Assembly (NCBI RefSeq): GCF_023074075.1 | Contig: NZ_JADPKT010000100.1 | Location: 159,582 to 223,581, forward strand | Length of the DNA: 64,000 nucleotides | Direction: 5' to 3' | Origin: Bradyrhizobium sp. 138 | Lineage (GTDB): Bacteria; Pseudomonadota; Alphaproteobacteria; Rhizobiales; Xanthobacteraceae | Position numbers and translations under genes: made by a program | The notes under the pieces: model-generated | The model's input: only the letters and a program-made list of their open reading frames with translations | The model's database searches: none | Told to the model about the DNA's origin: nothing | Shown here: positions 24,428 through 32,668 of the stretch, in pieces | Layout of the letters: each line of letters opens with the position of its first letter | Numbering within the stretch: position 1 is the stretch's first letter

Positions 24428-24844
24428 ATGTTCGTCGATTCGTCGGTCTTCGTGGCCATTCTGACGAACGAGCCGGAGGCGCGTGATTTCTCGAATGCGA
24501 TCGAGGCGGCCAGACATTGTTACACATGCGGCATCGCCCGCCTCGAAACCGTGATGACCGTCTCGACCAGGCTCGATATCGCACCGGTCGAGGTCGACGC
24601 GGCATTCGATCGTCTGCTTGAAGAGCGCGGCATCGGCGTCGTGGATATCACCGATGCCATTGGGCGTGAGGCCGTGGCGGCGTTTGCGCGATATGGCAAG
24701 GGACGGGGGCATCCGGCGCGGCTCAATCTGGGAGATTGTCTGATATACGCCAGCGCGAAGGCCCATCGTGAGCCGCTGCTCTACAAGGGCGCCGACTTTG
24801 CCAAGACGGACATGAAGCCGGCGCGCCGGTCGAAAGGCGAATAA
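24428..24844 (+). CDS. vapC: Type II toxin, VapC-like PIN-domain ribonuclease
   Basis: 138 residues, a full PIN domain. Acidic metal-binding residues appear in order: Asp4 in FVDSSVFVAI, Glu40 in IARLETVMT, Asp103 in NLGDCLIYASA and Asp123 or Asp128 in YKGADFAKTDM. VapC toxins cleave specific RNAs (tRNA or rRNA) with Mg2+ when not bound by the antitoxin. All catalytic positions are intact, so the toxin is probably active. It begins 2 bases after the antitoxin stop codon's last base. It has no in-window homologue. Confidence 0.88.
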   Translation: MFVDSSVFVAILTNEPEARDFSNAIEAARHCYTCGIARLETVMTVSTRLDIAPVEVDAAFDRLLEERGIGVVDITDAIGREAVAAFARYGKGRGHPARLNLGDCLIYASAKAHREPLLYKGADFAKTDMKPARRSKGE

Positions 24845-24863
24845 CCAGCGGTTGCGGCCAGCT

Positions 24864-24951
24864 CATAGGACGGTAGAGCGCCAGCGAAACTCGTCAATGT
24901 GCCCGTTGCTGACAAAGTGATGGCTTTCGCAAGGGCTCGGCCCATCCTACG
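24864..24951. repeat. REPIN-like repeat, GATGGGT subtype, copy 4 (degenerate)
   Basis: Left end CATAGGACGGTAGAGCGCCAGCG has lost several consensus bases; right end GGCTCGGCCCATCCTACG is near consensus. It follows the toxin gene. Confidence 0.75.
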
Positions 24952-24977
24952 CACTGATGACCCGAAGCGAGAGTCGC

Positions 24978-25238
24978 CTATTCGATTTTCAATCGGAGGA
25001 AGAGGGCGCCTGCAAATCCAACCGAGAGACATATTCCAAGCGTGTAGCCAGCTGGATTCAGGAAACCATGTCGGTCGGCAAGAACGGTGAGGGCGATAGA
25101 TGTAATCACTTGCGCGATCCAAACTCGCCACGCTGCTTCCAGCGCTTTCCCAAAGGTCATCCGACGAAGATAAAGCACCACCCATGATGGTGCCAACAAG
25201 ACAACCAGCAGAACAAAGATCGCGACCGCCGCAAACAT
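24978..25238 (-). CDS. Small hypothetical membrane protein
   Basis: 86 residues with about three hydrophobic helices: VAIFVLLVVLLAPSWVVLYL (about 4-23), VWIAQVITSIALTVLA (about 39-54) and TLGICLSVGFAGALFL (about 66-81). These are separated by a basic loop (RRMTFGKALEAAWR) and a short loop (DRHGFLNPAGY). Nothing in it points to a function. The ribosome binding site before the ATG at 25238 is weak. It lies between repeat copies 4 and 5, and the regular alternation of helices and loops favours a real gene over a chance frame. Confidence 0.55.
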   Translation of the reverse strand: MFAAVAIFVLLVVLLAPSWVVLYLRRMTFGKALEAAWRVWIAQVITSIALTVLADRHGFLNPAGYTLGICLSVGFAGALFLRLKIE

Positions 25239-25294
25239 TCGTGCTTATTCCGCCTGCCCATAAAGCCGAGACTACTCCTGTTTATCGCTTAGCT

Positions 25295-25331
25295 CGTAGG
25301 ATGGGTGGAGCGCCAGCGAAACCCATCAAAC
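25295..25331. repeat. REPIN-like repeat, GATGGGT subtype, copy 5 (left half only)
   Basis: CGTAGGATGGGTGGAGCG followed by GAAACCCATCA; the right half with the facing stem is absent, leaving one hairpin. The rest of the 25239-25507 gap shows no other structure. Confidence 0.7.
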
Positions 25332-25507
25332 CGTCCGCCGATGACGCAGTGCTCTCCTTCATGACGAAGCATTAGCAAGGTCCGCTTTGATCGTTGCGAG
25401 GTAGTTGGTCCATCGGCGAAGCGGTGGGTCGCCTGCCTTGAGGTCTGCTTCCCGGGCTCTAGCGGGCGCGAATTGCTCGCATCGAGCAGCGCACGCAATC
25501 GCGCGGG

Positions 25508-26932
25508 CTACTTCTTTTTTGGTGTCAACCAGTCCTCGTCTTCCAGGGACGGTGCTTGTTTCTGCTGCTCCAGGATTTTTCTGTACTCCTCGGGGATCAC
25601 CTGGCTGCGAGATGCTTCGTGCAGCGTGTGTGGGAACCAGGTCGCAATGCCCGGGAAGGCAATCATCAGGCCAACGCAGATCACCTGCAGCATCATGAAC
25701 TGGAACATGCCAGCGTAGATCGTCGCCAGACTCCAGCCCTTGACCACCTGCTTGAGATAGTACGCTGACATGGCGACCGGCGGCGATAGGAAGGCAGTCT
25801 GCAGCACCACCGCAACCAACGCTCCGAACCATATGAGGTCGATGCCCATGCCTTTCACGACGGGATAGAAGATCGGCAGAAACACCAGGATGATGGCCGG
25901 CCACTCAAACGGCCACCCCAGCAGGAAAATGAGAAAGAGCACGACAATCAGCATGAGGCTCGGCGGCAACTGGAGGCCGAGCATGGTCTCGGTGATCCAG
26001 TTCGCCGAGCCGAGGCGGGCGAACACTGCACCGAAGATGTTCGACGTGACGGCCAGCAGCAGGACCATGCTCGACGTCGCCATCGTCGAGGTCATAGCGC
26101 GCTGCAGTCCGCTGAACGAGAACCTGCCATATGCGATGGCGAGGAGCAGCGCGCCGACGCTGCCGATGCCGGCGGCCTCCGTCGGCGTCGCAAGCCCCCC
26201 GATGATCGAGCCGAGCGTCGCCGTGATGAGCCCGAGCAGCGGCAGCGTGCCGATGACCACCTCGCGCGCAATGTGTCCAGCGGAGTGGATCCGCTCGTCC
26301 TTTGGCACCGGCGGCCCGAGCTTGGGATTAAGGAAGGAGCGGCCCATCAGATAGGCGATGTAGACGCCGGCCAGCAGAAAGCCCGGTCCGAAGGCTGCAG
26401 CATACAGATCGGCGACCGAAACCCCGAGCACCGGCCCCATCACGATCAGCATGACCGACGGGGGGATGAGAATACCAAGCGTGCCGCCCGCCGTGATGGT
26501 GCCCGCTGAAAGCTTGGCATCATAGCCCGCCTTCGTCATGATCGGCGAGGCCATGATGCCAAGAACGGTGACGGCTGCGCCAACGATACCTGTCGCCATC
26601 GCGAACACGGTCGAGGTCAGGATGACGACGAGGAAGAGTGCGCCGCGCACCGGCGCAAGCAGCATGCGGAACGCCGTAAAAAGACGCTCCATGAGTCCGG
26701 CCTGCTCGGTGATGAAGCCCATGAAGATGAACAGCGGTACGGCGGCGAGGAGTTCTTCCTTCATCATGCCGATGGTCTGGAAGTAACCAAGCTCGAAGAC
26801 CGTCCCGCCCATGCCCCAGTATCCGAACGAGAAGGCGAGAAACAGCAACGTGAACGAGATCGGCACACCGATGAAGATCGCGCCAAGCAGCACCAGCAGC
26901 ATGATGAGGCCGATGAGCGCTTCTGCAGTCAT
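25508..26932 (-). CDS. TRAP transporter large permease subunit (DctM type)
   Basis: 474 residues from the ATG at 26932, which overlaps the dctQ stop (ATGA). The DctM family core is present: GVPISFTLLFLAFSFGYWG, AAVPLFIFMGFITEQAGLMERL, the conserved GTLGILIPPSVMLIVMG and GGLATPTEAAGIGSVGALLLA. A dozen or so membrane helices are expected. It couples Na+ (or H+) flux to import of the substrate delivered by the periplasmic protein. The C-terminus has an extra charged tail (EEYRKILEQQKQAPSLED) beyond the last helix, longer than in many DctM proteins. Lower-case gene naming is generic because substrate specificity is unknown. Confidence 0.92.
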   Translation of the reverse strand: MTAEALIGLIMLLVLLGAIFIGVPISFTLLFLAFSFGYWGMGGTVFELGYFQTIGMMKEELLAAVPLFIFMGFITEQAGLMERLFTAFRMLLAPVRGALFLVVILTSTVFAMATGIVGAAVTVLGIMASPIMTKAGYDAKLSAGTITAGGTLGILIPPSVMLIVMGPVLGVSVADLYAAAFGPGFLLAGVYIAYLMGRSFLNPKLGPPVPKDERIHSAGHIAREVVIGTLPLLGLITATLGSIIGGLATPTEAAGIGSVGALLLAIAYGRFSFSGLQRAMTSTMATSSMVLLLAVTSNIFGAVFARLGSANWITETMLGLQLPPSLMLIVVLFLIFLLGWPFEWPAIILVFLPIFYPVVKGMGIDLIWFGALVAVVLQTAFLSPPVAMSAYYLKQVVKGWSLATIYAGMFQFMMLQVICVGLMIAFPGIATWFPHTLHEASRSQVIPEEYRKILEQQKQAPSLEDEDWLTPKKK

Positions 26933-27492
26933 ATCTCGACTTTCTCCTTGTGCTCGAGTTCGACACCGGTGCGTGCCATGTAGATGCTCTTGATCAACTC
27001 GGACACGCCCTGGACCAGCAGCAGGAGGCAGGCGAACGGAACGACGAATTTGAACGGCCACAGCACGGGCCGCCACGGTGTCTGGTCCGAAGTCTCGTTG
27101 ATCAGCCAGGCGTAGTAAAATTCGTTCCAGCTGATCAGGAACAGCATGATCAGGCTCGGGAAGAAGAAGACGACATAGGAGATCGTATCGATCCAGCCCT
27201 TCCTACGGATCGAGAACTTCTCCCAGAAGAAGTCGGTACGGATATGAGCACCCTTGTGCAGGGCGTAAGCGGCGCCAAGCATGAAGAGCGAGCCGTACAG
27301 CATGTAGGTTGCGTCGTAGGCCCATATGGTCGGCGCGTTGAACAGGTAACGCGCTCCAACCTCGTAGGCGACGGCGAGAACCAGCGGCACCGAGAGCCAC
27401 GAGATGATCGTGCCGGTCCGGTCCGTAAAGCCGTCGATCATCCTAATGATGGCCAGTAGCGCCGGCGGCTGCCTGCCTGTTATCTCGGCCAT
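26929..27492 (-). CDS. TRAP transporter small permease subunit (DctQ type)
   Basis: 187 residues, ATG at 27492 preceded by AAGGGGCGAGG. Four membrane helices: about 22-44 (IISWLSVPLVLAVAYEVGARY), 58-78 (YMLYGSLFMLGAAYALHKGA), 98-118 (ISYVVFFFPSLIMLFLISW) and 147-167 (FVVPFACLLLLVQGVSEL). The AHIRTDFFWEK sequence after helix 2 is the DctQ hallmark (GAHIRVD). The large cytoplasmic loop and SDQTPWRPVLWPFK are typical of the mannitol/chloroaromatic group of small subunits. Its stop overlaps the dctM start. Confidence 0.9.
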   Translation of the reverse strand: MAEITGRQPPALLAIIRMIDGFTDRTGTIISWLSVPLVLAVAYEVGARYLFNAPTIWAYDATYMLYGSLFMLGAAYALHKGAHIRTDFFWEKFSIRRKGWIDTISYVVFFFPSLIMLFLISWNEFYYAWLINETSDQTPWRPVLWPFKFVVPFACLLLLVQGVSELIKSIYMARTGVELEHKEKVEI

Positions 27493-27550
27493 GCCTCGCC
27501 CCTTTCGCCGATCGTTCGTGCGGCGCAAAGCAGGCCGCCCGCGTGCGCAT

Positions 27551-27577
27551 CGAGGGCGGCCACATCGGCCGCCCTCG
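27551..27577. promoter_or_regulatory. Stem-loop between dctP and dctQ
   Basis: CGAGGGCGGCC and GGCCGCCCTCG are 11-base perfect arms around a 5-base ACATC loop, 10 bases after the dctP stop on the minus strand. No T-run follows, so it is better read as an mRNA-stabilising or attenuating stem. It would raise binding protein over permease, as known for other binding-protein operons. Confidence 0.6.
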
Positions 27578-27586
27578 GAGGAAGTC

Positions 27587-28693
27587 TTATTTCTCGAGCG
27601 GGAAGTAGTAGTTCGCCATGAAGGAGTATGGCGGGAAATAGGACCTCTTGTACGGCACCACAGCGCTGGCATAAGCCTTCTGCGAGTCGTGCACCTTCTT
27701 GAAGAACGGGTTCCTGGCGCCCTCGGCCGCCGCGATCTCGTCCCACTTCTTGATGAAGGCCAGCAGGATCTCCGTCGGCGTGCGCAGGATCTGTACGCCG
27801 TGCTTCTGCTGCATCTCAATCAGCGCATCGGCGTTCTGGCGCTGCCACTTGGTCCACCAGACGAGGAATGTCTCGTTGGCCGCCGACTTGATTATCTCCT
27901 GATGTTGCGGGCTGAGCTCCTTCCACACATCGCCGTTGATGACGATTTCGCCGACCGTCACGTTCTCATGCAAGCCGGGGGAATAGTGATACTTCCAGAC
28001 GTTGTGGAAGCCGAGTTGCAGATCCTCGATGCCGCCGACCCATTCAGCGCAATCGATCACGCCGCGTTGCGCAGAGGGAATGATCTCTCCGCCGGGCATG
28101 TTGACCACCGTGAAGCCGAGCGCCTGCCACACTTCGCCGGCCATTCCGGTCTGGCGGCATTTCATGCCCTTCATGTCCTCGACCGTCTGAATCGGCTTCT
28201 TGAACCAGCCGAACGCCTGCGGCCCTGCAGGCAGGATTGGAAACACGACGAGATTGAGCTTGAGCTCCTTCTGATAAAATTCGTTGTAAAGCTCGAGGCC
28301 GCCGCCGTGATAGAGCCAACCCAACACGTCGATGAAGTCCATGCCGAAAGTACCGCCGGGACCGCCGGTGAACAGGATCGCGGTCTTGCTCTTGCCGGTC
28401 CAGTAGCCGGCCCACGCATGCGCTCCGTCGAGCACCTTCTTGTGGGTTGCGTCCAGCACCTCGAACGCCGGCACGACCTGGCCGGCGGGCATCGCCTCGA
28501 TCTTCAGCGCGCCGGCCGACAGCTTGTTCACCCGGTCGGCGAAATAGGTGAAGTTGTCGTAGAGCGTGAGCGACGCCGGCCATGTGGCCTGCATCTTCAA
28601 CACCTTCGTCTGCGCCATGACTGTTGTGGTGGATCCGAAAAACGCCGAAGCGATCAGGGCAACGGCGATCAACCCCAGAAACAAGCGTTTCAT
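27587..28693 (-). CDS. TRAP transporter periplasmic solute-binding protein (DctP family)
   Basis: 368 residues from the ATG at 28693 (GGGAGGAG site). MKRLFLGLIAVALIASAFFG with cleavage after VMA gives a Sec signal of about 26 residues. The mature protein has the two-lobe DctP fold: LKMQATWPASLTLYDNF, the MKGMKCRQTGMAGEVWQALG motif with the substrate-carboxylate-binding Arg region, and GVIDCAEWVGGIEDLQLGFHN. The AEWVGG and long FPILPAGPQAFGWF features match the larger binding proteins linked to keto-acid, mannitol or chloroaromatic uptake rather than C4-dicarboxylates. First gene of the operon. The substrate is not inferable with confidence. Confidence 0.92.
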   Translation of the reverse strand: MKRLFLGLIAVALIASAFFGSTTTVMAQTKVLKMQATWPASLTLYDNFTYFADRVNKLSAGALKIEAMPAGQVVPAFEVLDATHKKVLDGAHAWAGYWTGKSKTAILFTGGPGGTFGMDFIDVLGWLYHGGGLELYNEFYQKELKLNLVVFPILPAGPQAFGWFKKPIQTVEDMKGMKCRQTGMAGEVWQALGFTVVNMPGGEIIPSAQRGVIDCAEWVGGIEDLQLGFHNVWKYHYSPGLHENVTVGEIVINGDVWKELSPQHQEIIKSAANETFLVWWTKWQRQNADALIEMQQKHGVQILRTPTEILLAFIKKWDEIAAAEGARNPFFKKVHDSQKAYASAVVPYKRSYFPPYSFMANYYFPLEK

Positions 28694-28903
28694 GAGCCAT
28701 CTCCTCCCTTGGACAACGTGATCGCGGCGAACTATTCTCTTCGTTGTTCTTGGTCGCCAAATTTTCAAACCACGTCTGTCACCATTCTGCCACCATTGCC
28801 GCAAGTTGTCATCTTGCTTTCTGGCCGCAGCTCAGCAGAGCGGAGCGGACCCCAAACTCGATGAGGCCGGTTTCATCTAAGCTCCACTTGCTGGCTGGAG
28901 CCT

Positions 28904-28923
28904 GTTCATTGCGGTCAATGAAC
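28904..28923. promoter_or_regulatory. Palindrome upstream of the TRAP operon
   Basis: GTTCATTG-CGGT-CAATGAAC has perfect 8-base arms, about 210 bases upstream of the dctP start. A candidate operator for a dimeric regulator of transport; the regulator gene is not in the window. Confidence 0.45.
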
Positions 28924-29451
28924 ATATCTCCGGTGCTGCGGGACGCGGCCAGGTGATGCTGCGCACACCATCCCTCGCGTCACCCGACGGGCAAAACACG
29001 CCAGATGCAGGTCAAGGGACGGAGCTACAAAATATTCTGATTGACCGAATTTGAGGTTTCGGGTAAACCGCATTCCATCCCGGCCCGTCAAAGGGACGTT
29101 TCGCGATCGTCACGATACGTAGGCCGGGATGCGATGGACGCGGCAGCGCCGGCGCGTGACGGGATGGCAGGGCGGGCGAGGCTCGTGAGTCGTCGCGATC
29201 CGCGGTACGACACGGCGCGGTCACAGCGTTTCTTTTCGGCATTGGGGGCGAGCACGCGCGAGCTTCCGACTGTCCGGGGGGAAACGTCCGCGGACGGCAA
29301 AAGCGTGTGGTCCTGACGCCCGGGGTCTGTGCGTCAAGGCTTGCGGTGGTGAAGCGGCCCGACCGGGCGCGCGCATCGATCAGCCGCAAGGCGACGGGGG
29401 CAATAGTGCATCGCTCCCCGGGGAGAGCACGCCATAAGCCGTAAAACCATT

Positions 29452-29560
29452 GCGCAGGGAAGGCCGGGAGCCCGGCAACACCTGTGGTCACCCCGCGTGC
29501 GTCTTGTCGCGTGCGGACCTTGGGTGCCAGCCGGCGCCCGGCCTTCCCTGCGCCCTTTTT
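29452..29560 (+). terminator. Long inverted repeat ending in a T-run (part of a dispersed element)
   Basis: GCGCAGGGAAGGCCGGG (29452-29468) and CCCGGCCTTCCCTGCGC (29537-29553) are perfect 17-base arms, followed by CCTTTTT. The 68-base loop contains further GC-rich pairing (GCCGGCGCCCGGC-like). It could terminate plus-strand transcription, but nothing upstream on that strand is an obvious gene. It may instead be the conserved end of the repeat element described for this spacer. Confidence 0.5.
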
Positions 29561-29648
29561 CCTGATGAGGGCGAAACGGACAGCAAAGCTCGGGCGCAAC
29601 ACGCCGCGAGATCGCGAAGGCATGTTTGTCGATGAGATTGCAGCTCTC

Positions 29649-29699
29649 GTGCCCCGGACGCAGCGCAGTGCTTGAGGCGTTGCAGCGCGTCCGGGACAC
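29649..29699. repeat. CCCGGACGC-type dispersed inverted repeat
   Basis: GTGCCCCGGACGCAGCGC and GCGCGTCCGGGACAC face each other around GTTGCA. Same family as 49431-49566 and the short hairpin at 18045. Confidence 0.65.
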
Positions 29700-29808
29700 A
29701 GCGGCGGCAGTGTGCACCGCCCCCAAGTTCACCTTGCGCTGCGGTAGAAAAATATCGCACACTCGGTTGTGCCGGGCATCCAAGCGAGCTCGAACCAAGG
29801 AGCGAGCC

Positions 29809-32607
29809 ATGTCCCTCCAGACTGTACCATCCGAGGCCGCTGAGCAGCGCCCCAACCGTCCCGAGGACGTTCAGGCCACGGAAGCGGAGGCGCGGCTGCG
29901 GGACGACATCCGCCTGCTCGGGCGCATTCTCGGCGACACCGTGCGCGACCAGGAGGGCGCCGATGTGTTCGACCTGGTCGAGCGCATCCGGCAGACCTCG
30001 ATCCGGTTCCACCGCGACGAGGACCGGCTCGCCCGCCGCGAACTCGAGCAGATCCTGGACGGCATGTCGATCCCGGACACCCTGCGGATCGTGCGCGCCT
30101 TCAGCTATTTCTCCCACCTTGCCAACATCGCCGAGGACCACAACAACATCCGCCAGATGCGCGCGCGCAGCGCCTCGCGGAGCGGCGGGGCAGGGGTGCT
30201 CGCGGGCACGCTGGCGAATGCCAAGGGCGCGGGCGTGAGCGCAGCGGAACTGCGGAAGTTCTTCAAGGAAGCTCTCGTCAGCCCCGTGCTGACCGCGCAC
30301 CCGACCGAGGTCCGCCGCAAGAGCACGATGGACCGCGAAATGGAGGTCGCCGCGCTGCTCGACCGCCGCGAGCGCGTCGCGCTCACGCCGGAGGAGGCTG
30401 AGGTCAGCGACGAGCAGCTTCGCCGCGAGGTGCTGACGCTATGGCAGACCAACCTGTTGCGCCGGACCAAGCTGACGGTGTTGGACGAGGTCTCCAACGG
30501 CCTGTCGTTCTACGATTACACCTTCCTGCGCGAGGTGCCGCGCCTGGTCAACGCGCTGGAGGACCGGCTAGAGGAGGGCGGCGAACAGGCGGCCTCCGAG
30601 CTCGCCTCGTTCCTGCGCATGGGCAGCTGGATCGGCGGCGACCGCGACGGCAATCCCTTCGTCACCGCCGACGTCATGCGCGGCACGCTGCGGCTGCAGT
30701 CGAGCCGCGTCATGCAGTTCTATCTGAACGAGCTGCACGTGCTCGGCTCGGAATTGTCGATCGCGGCGCATCTGGCCGACGTTTCCGAGGAGCTGCGTAA
30801 CCTGGCGGAGCGCTCGCCGGACACCTCGCCGCACCGGAGCGGCGAGCCCTATCGCCTCGCGGTCTCAGGCATCTATGCGCGCCTGACCGCGACGGCCGAA
30901 AAGCTCGAGGTCGAGATCACGCGCCGGCCGGTCGGCAAGGGCAAGCCCTACGAGAGCGTCAGGGAGCTGCAGGCCGATCTCGACGTGTTGCACCGCTCGC
31001 TGATCTCCAACAACGCCCGCGTCATCGCCCGCGGCCGGCTGCGGCTCTTGCGGCGTGCGGTGGACTGTTTCGGCTTTCACCTCGCCCGGCTCGACATCCG
31101 CCAGAATTCGGCGGTGCACGAGCGCACCATCGCCGAGCTGATGGATGCCGCCAATCCCGGCATGTCCTATCTCGCGCTCGGCGAGGACGCCCGCATCTCG
31201 CTGCTCACCAACGAATTGCGCTCGACGCGCGCGCTGGTCTCGCCCTTCGTCAAATACAGCGACGAGACCATGGGCGAGCTCAACGTGTTCCATGCCGCGG
31301 CTGAAGCGCATGCGAAGTTCGGCTCGGACGCCATTCCCCAATGCATCATCTCGATGTGCAAGGGCATGTCCGACATGCTCGAGGTCGCGGTGCTGCTGAA
31401 AGAGGTCGGTCTCGTCCATCCCTCCGGGCGCAGCGCCATCAACATCGTGCCGCTGTTCGAGACCATCGAGGATCTGCAGGCCTCAAGCGGCATCATGGAC
31501 CGCATGCTGTCGCTGCACGATTACCGCCGCCTGGTCGACAGCCGCGGCAGCGTGCAGGAGGTCATGCTCGGCTATTCCGACTCGAACAAGGATGGCGGCT
31601 TCGTCACCTCGGGCTGGGAGCTCTACAAGGCCGAGATCGGTCTCGTCGAGGTGTTCGAGCGCCACGGCGTGCGCTTACGCCTGTTCCACGGCCGCGGCGG
31701 CTCTGTGGGGCGCGGCGGCGGGCCGAGCTATGACGCCATCATCGCCCAGCCCGGCGGCGCGGTGAACGGGCAGATCCGCATCACCGAGCAGGGCGAGATC
31801 ATCTCGTCGAAATATTCCAACGCGGAAGTCGGCCGCAACAATCTGGAGATCCTCGCGGCTGCGACGTTGGAGGCGAGCCTGTTGCAGCCGCGCCAGAGCG
31901 CGCCGCGCCGCGAATACCTCACCGCGATGGACGAGCTTTCGAATCTCGCATTCAAGGCTTATCGCGGCCTCGTCTACGAGACCGACGGCTTCGTCGATTA
32001 TTTCTGGTCATCGACCGTCATCAACGAGATCGCGACGCTGAACATCGGCAGCCGGCCGGCCTCGCGCAAGAAGACCCGCGCGATCGAGGATCTGCGCGCG
32101 ATTCCCTGGGTGTTCTCCTGGGCGCAATGCCGCCTGATGCTGCCGGGTTGGTACGGTTTCGGCAGCGCGGTCGAGCAGTGGATCGCGGAGCATCCGCAAC
32201 AGGGCATGCCGTTCCTGAAAGAGCTCTACCAGGAATGGCCGTTCTTCCGCATGCTCTTGTCGAACATGGACATGGTGCTGGCGAAAAGCTCGATCGCGAT
32301 CGCCTCGCGCTATGCCGAGCTGGTGCCCGACGAAGCGCTGCGCGAAAAGATCTTCGGGCGCATCCGCCGCGAATGGCATTCCTGCATCGAGACGCTGCTC
32401 GACATCATGGGCCAGGACCGGCTGCTGCAGGGCAACCCGCTGCTGGAGCGCTCGGTGCGTCACCGCTTCCCCTATCTCGATCCGCTCAACCACGTGCAGG
32501 TCGAGCTGTTGAAGGAGCACCGCGCCCAGAACCCGGACGAGCAGGTGCTGCGCGGGATTCAGCTGACGATCAACGGGATTTCGGCGGGGTTGCGGAATAC
32601 GGGGTAG
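29809..32607 (+). CDS. ppc: Phosphoenolpyruvate carboxylase
   Basis: 932 residues, standard length. The ATG at 29809 has AAGGAGCG upstream; the frame is open further back but only through the spacer. Catalytic landmarks: His164 in VLTAHPTEVRRKS (the conserved HPTE), GSWIGGDRDGNPFVTA, GYSDSNKDGGFVTSGWELY (about 588-606, with the bicarbonate/PEP-site Lys), and the mobile loop FHGRGGSVGRGGGPS (about 626-640). It ends in RNTG, the conserved C-terminus whose amide groups bind the allosteric inhibitor aspartate or malate. It forms oxaloacetate from PEP and bicarbonate to refill the TCA cycle. Transcribed alone. Confidence 0.97.
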   Translation: MSLQTVPSEAAEQRPNRPEDVQATEAEARLRDDIRLLGRILGDTVRDQEGADVFDLVERIRQTSIRFHRDEDRLARRELEQILDGMSIPDTLRIVRAFSYFSHLANIAEDHNNIRQMRARSASRSGGAGVLAGTLANAKGAGVSAAELRKFFKEALVSPVLTAHPTEVRRKSTMDREMEVAALLDRRERVALTPEEAEVSDEQLRREVLTLWQTNLLRRTKLTVLDEVSNGLSFYDYTFLREVPRLVNALEDRLEEGGEQAASELASFLRMGSWIGGDRDGNPFVTADVMRGTLRLQSSRVMQFYLNELHVLGSELSIAAHLADVSEELRNLAERSPDTSPHRSGEPYRLAVSGIYARLTATAEKLEVEITRRPVGKGKPYESVRELQADLDVLHRSLISNNARVIARGRLRLLRRAVDCFGFHLARLDIRQNSAVHERTIAELMDAANPGMSYLALGEDARISLLTNELRSTRALVSPFVKYSDETMGELNVFHAAAEAHAKFGSDAIPQCIISMCKGMSDMLEVAVLLKEVGLVHPSGRSAINIVPLFETIEDLQASSGIMDRMLSLHDYRRLVDSRGSVQEVMLGYSDSNKDGGFVTSGWELYKAEIGLVEVFERHGVRLRLFHGRGGSVGRGGGPSYDAIIAQPGGAVNGQIRITEQGEIISSKYSNAEVGRNNLEILAAATLEASLLQPRQSAPRREYLTAMDELSNLAFKAYRGLVYETDGFVDYFWSSTVINEIATLNIGSRPASRKKTRAIEDLRAIPWVFSWAQCRLMLPGWYGFGSAVEQWIAEHPQQGMPFLKELYQEWPFFRMLLSNMDMVLAKSSIAIASRYAELVPDEALREKIFGRIRREWHSCIETLLDIMGQDRLLQGNPLLERSVRHRFPYLDPLNHVQVELLKEHRAQNPDEQVLRGIQLTINGISAGLRNTG

Positions 32608-32608
32608 G

Positions 32609-32662
32609 GGCGAATGGCGAGTAGCGAGTGGCGAATGAACCCTACTCGCCATTCGCCACTCA
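32609..32662. terminator. Palindromic repeat after ppc, probable bidirectional terminator
   Basis: CGAATGGCGAGTAG (32611-32624) and CTACTCGCCATTCG (32642-32655) pair perfectly. Inner GAGTGGCGAATG also faces CATTCGCCACTC, so alternative pairings exist. It lies between the convergent ppc and SMP-30 genes. A related, more degenerate unit follows the GarD-like gene at 51123. Confidence 0.65.
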
Positions 32663-32668
32663 CCGCAC

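Larger units (their letters stand above)
28694..29808. other. 1.1-kb gene-poor spacer between the TRAP operon and ppc
   Basis: No frame here has a convincing start, ribosome binding site and protein-like composition. Open frames on both strands are Arg/Ala/Pro-rich and overlap each other. The contents are an 8-base-arm palindrome at 28904, a 17-base-arm inverted repeat at 29452-29553 and a CCCGGACGC-type repeat at 29649. The section 29000-29560 reads like the long rhizobial intergenic repeat that gene finders often call as small hypothetical proteins. The TRAP operon promoter should lie between 28700 and 28930. Confidence 0.6.

Noticed and set aside
22144..25331. Interpretation of the gene-repeat-gene pattern as integron cassettes with attC sites
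   Set aside because: The right half contains GCTCAAC, which fits an attC core, but the left half lacks the matching GTT triplet (GGTAGAGC instead). Genes lie in both orientations, no integrase is seen, and sister subtypes of the repeat occur across the whole window.
29012..29623. Minus-strand frame of 203 codons in the ppc upstream spacer
   Set aside because: Arg/Pro/Ala/Thr-rich with no ribosome binding site; overlaps other frames and a long inverted repeat. It resembles the spurious protein calls made in rhizobial intergenic repeats.
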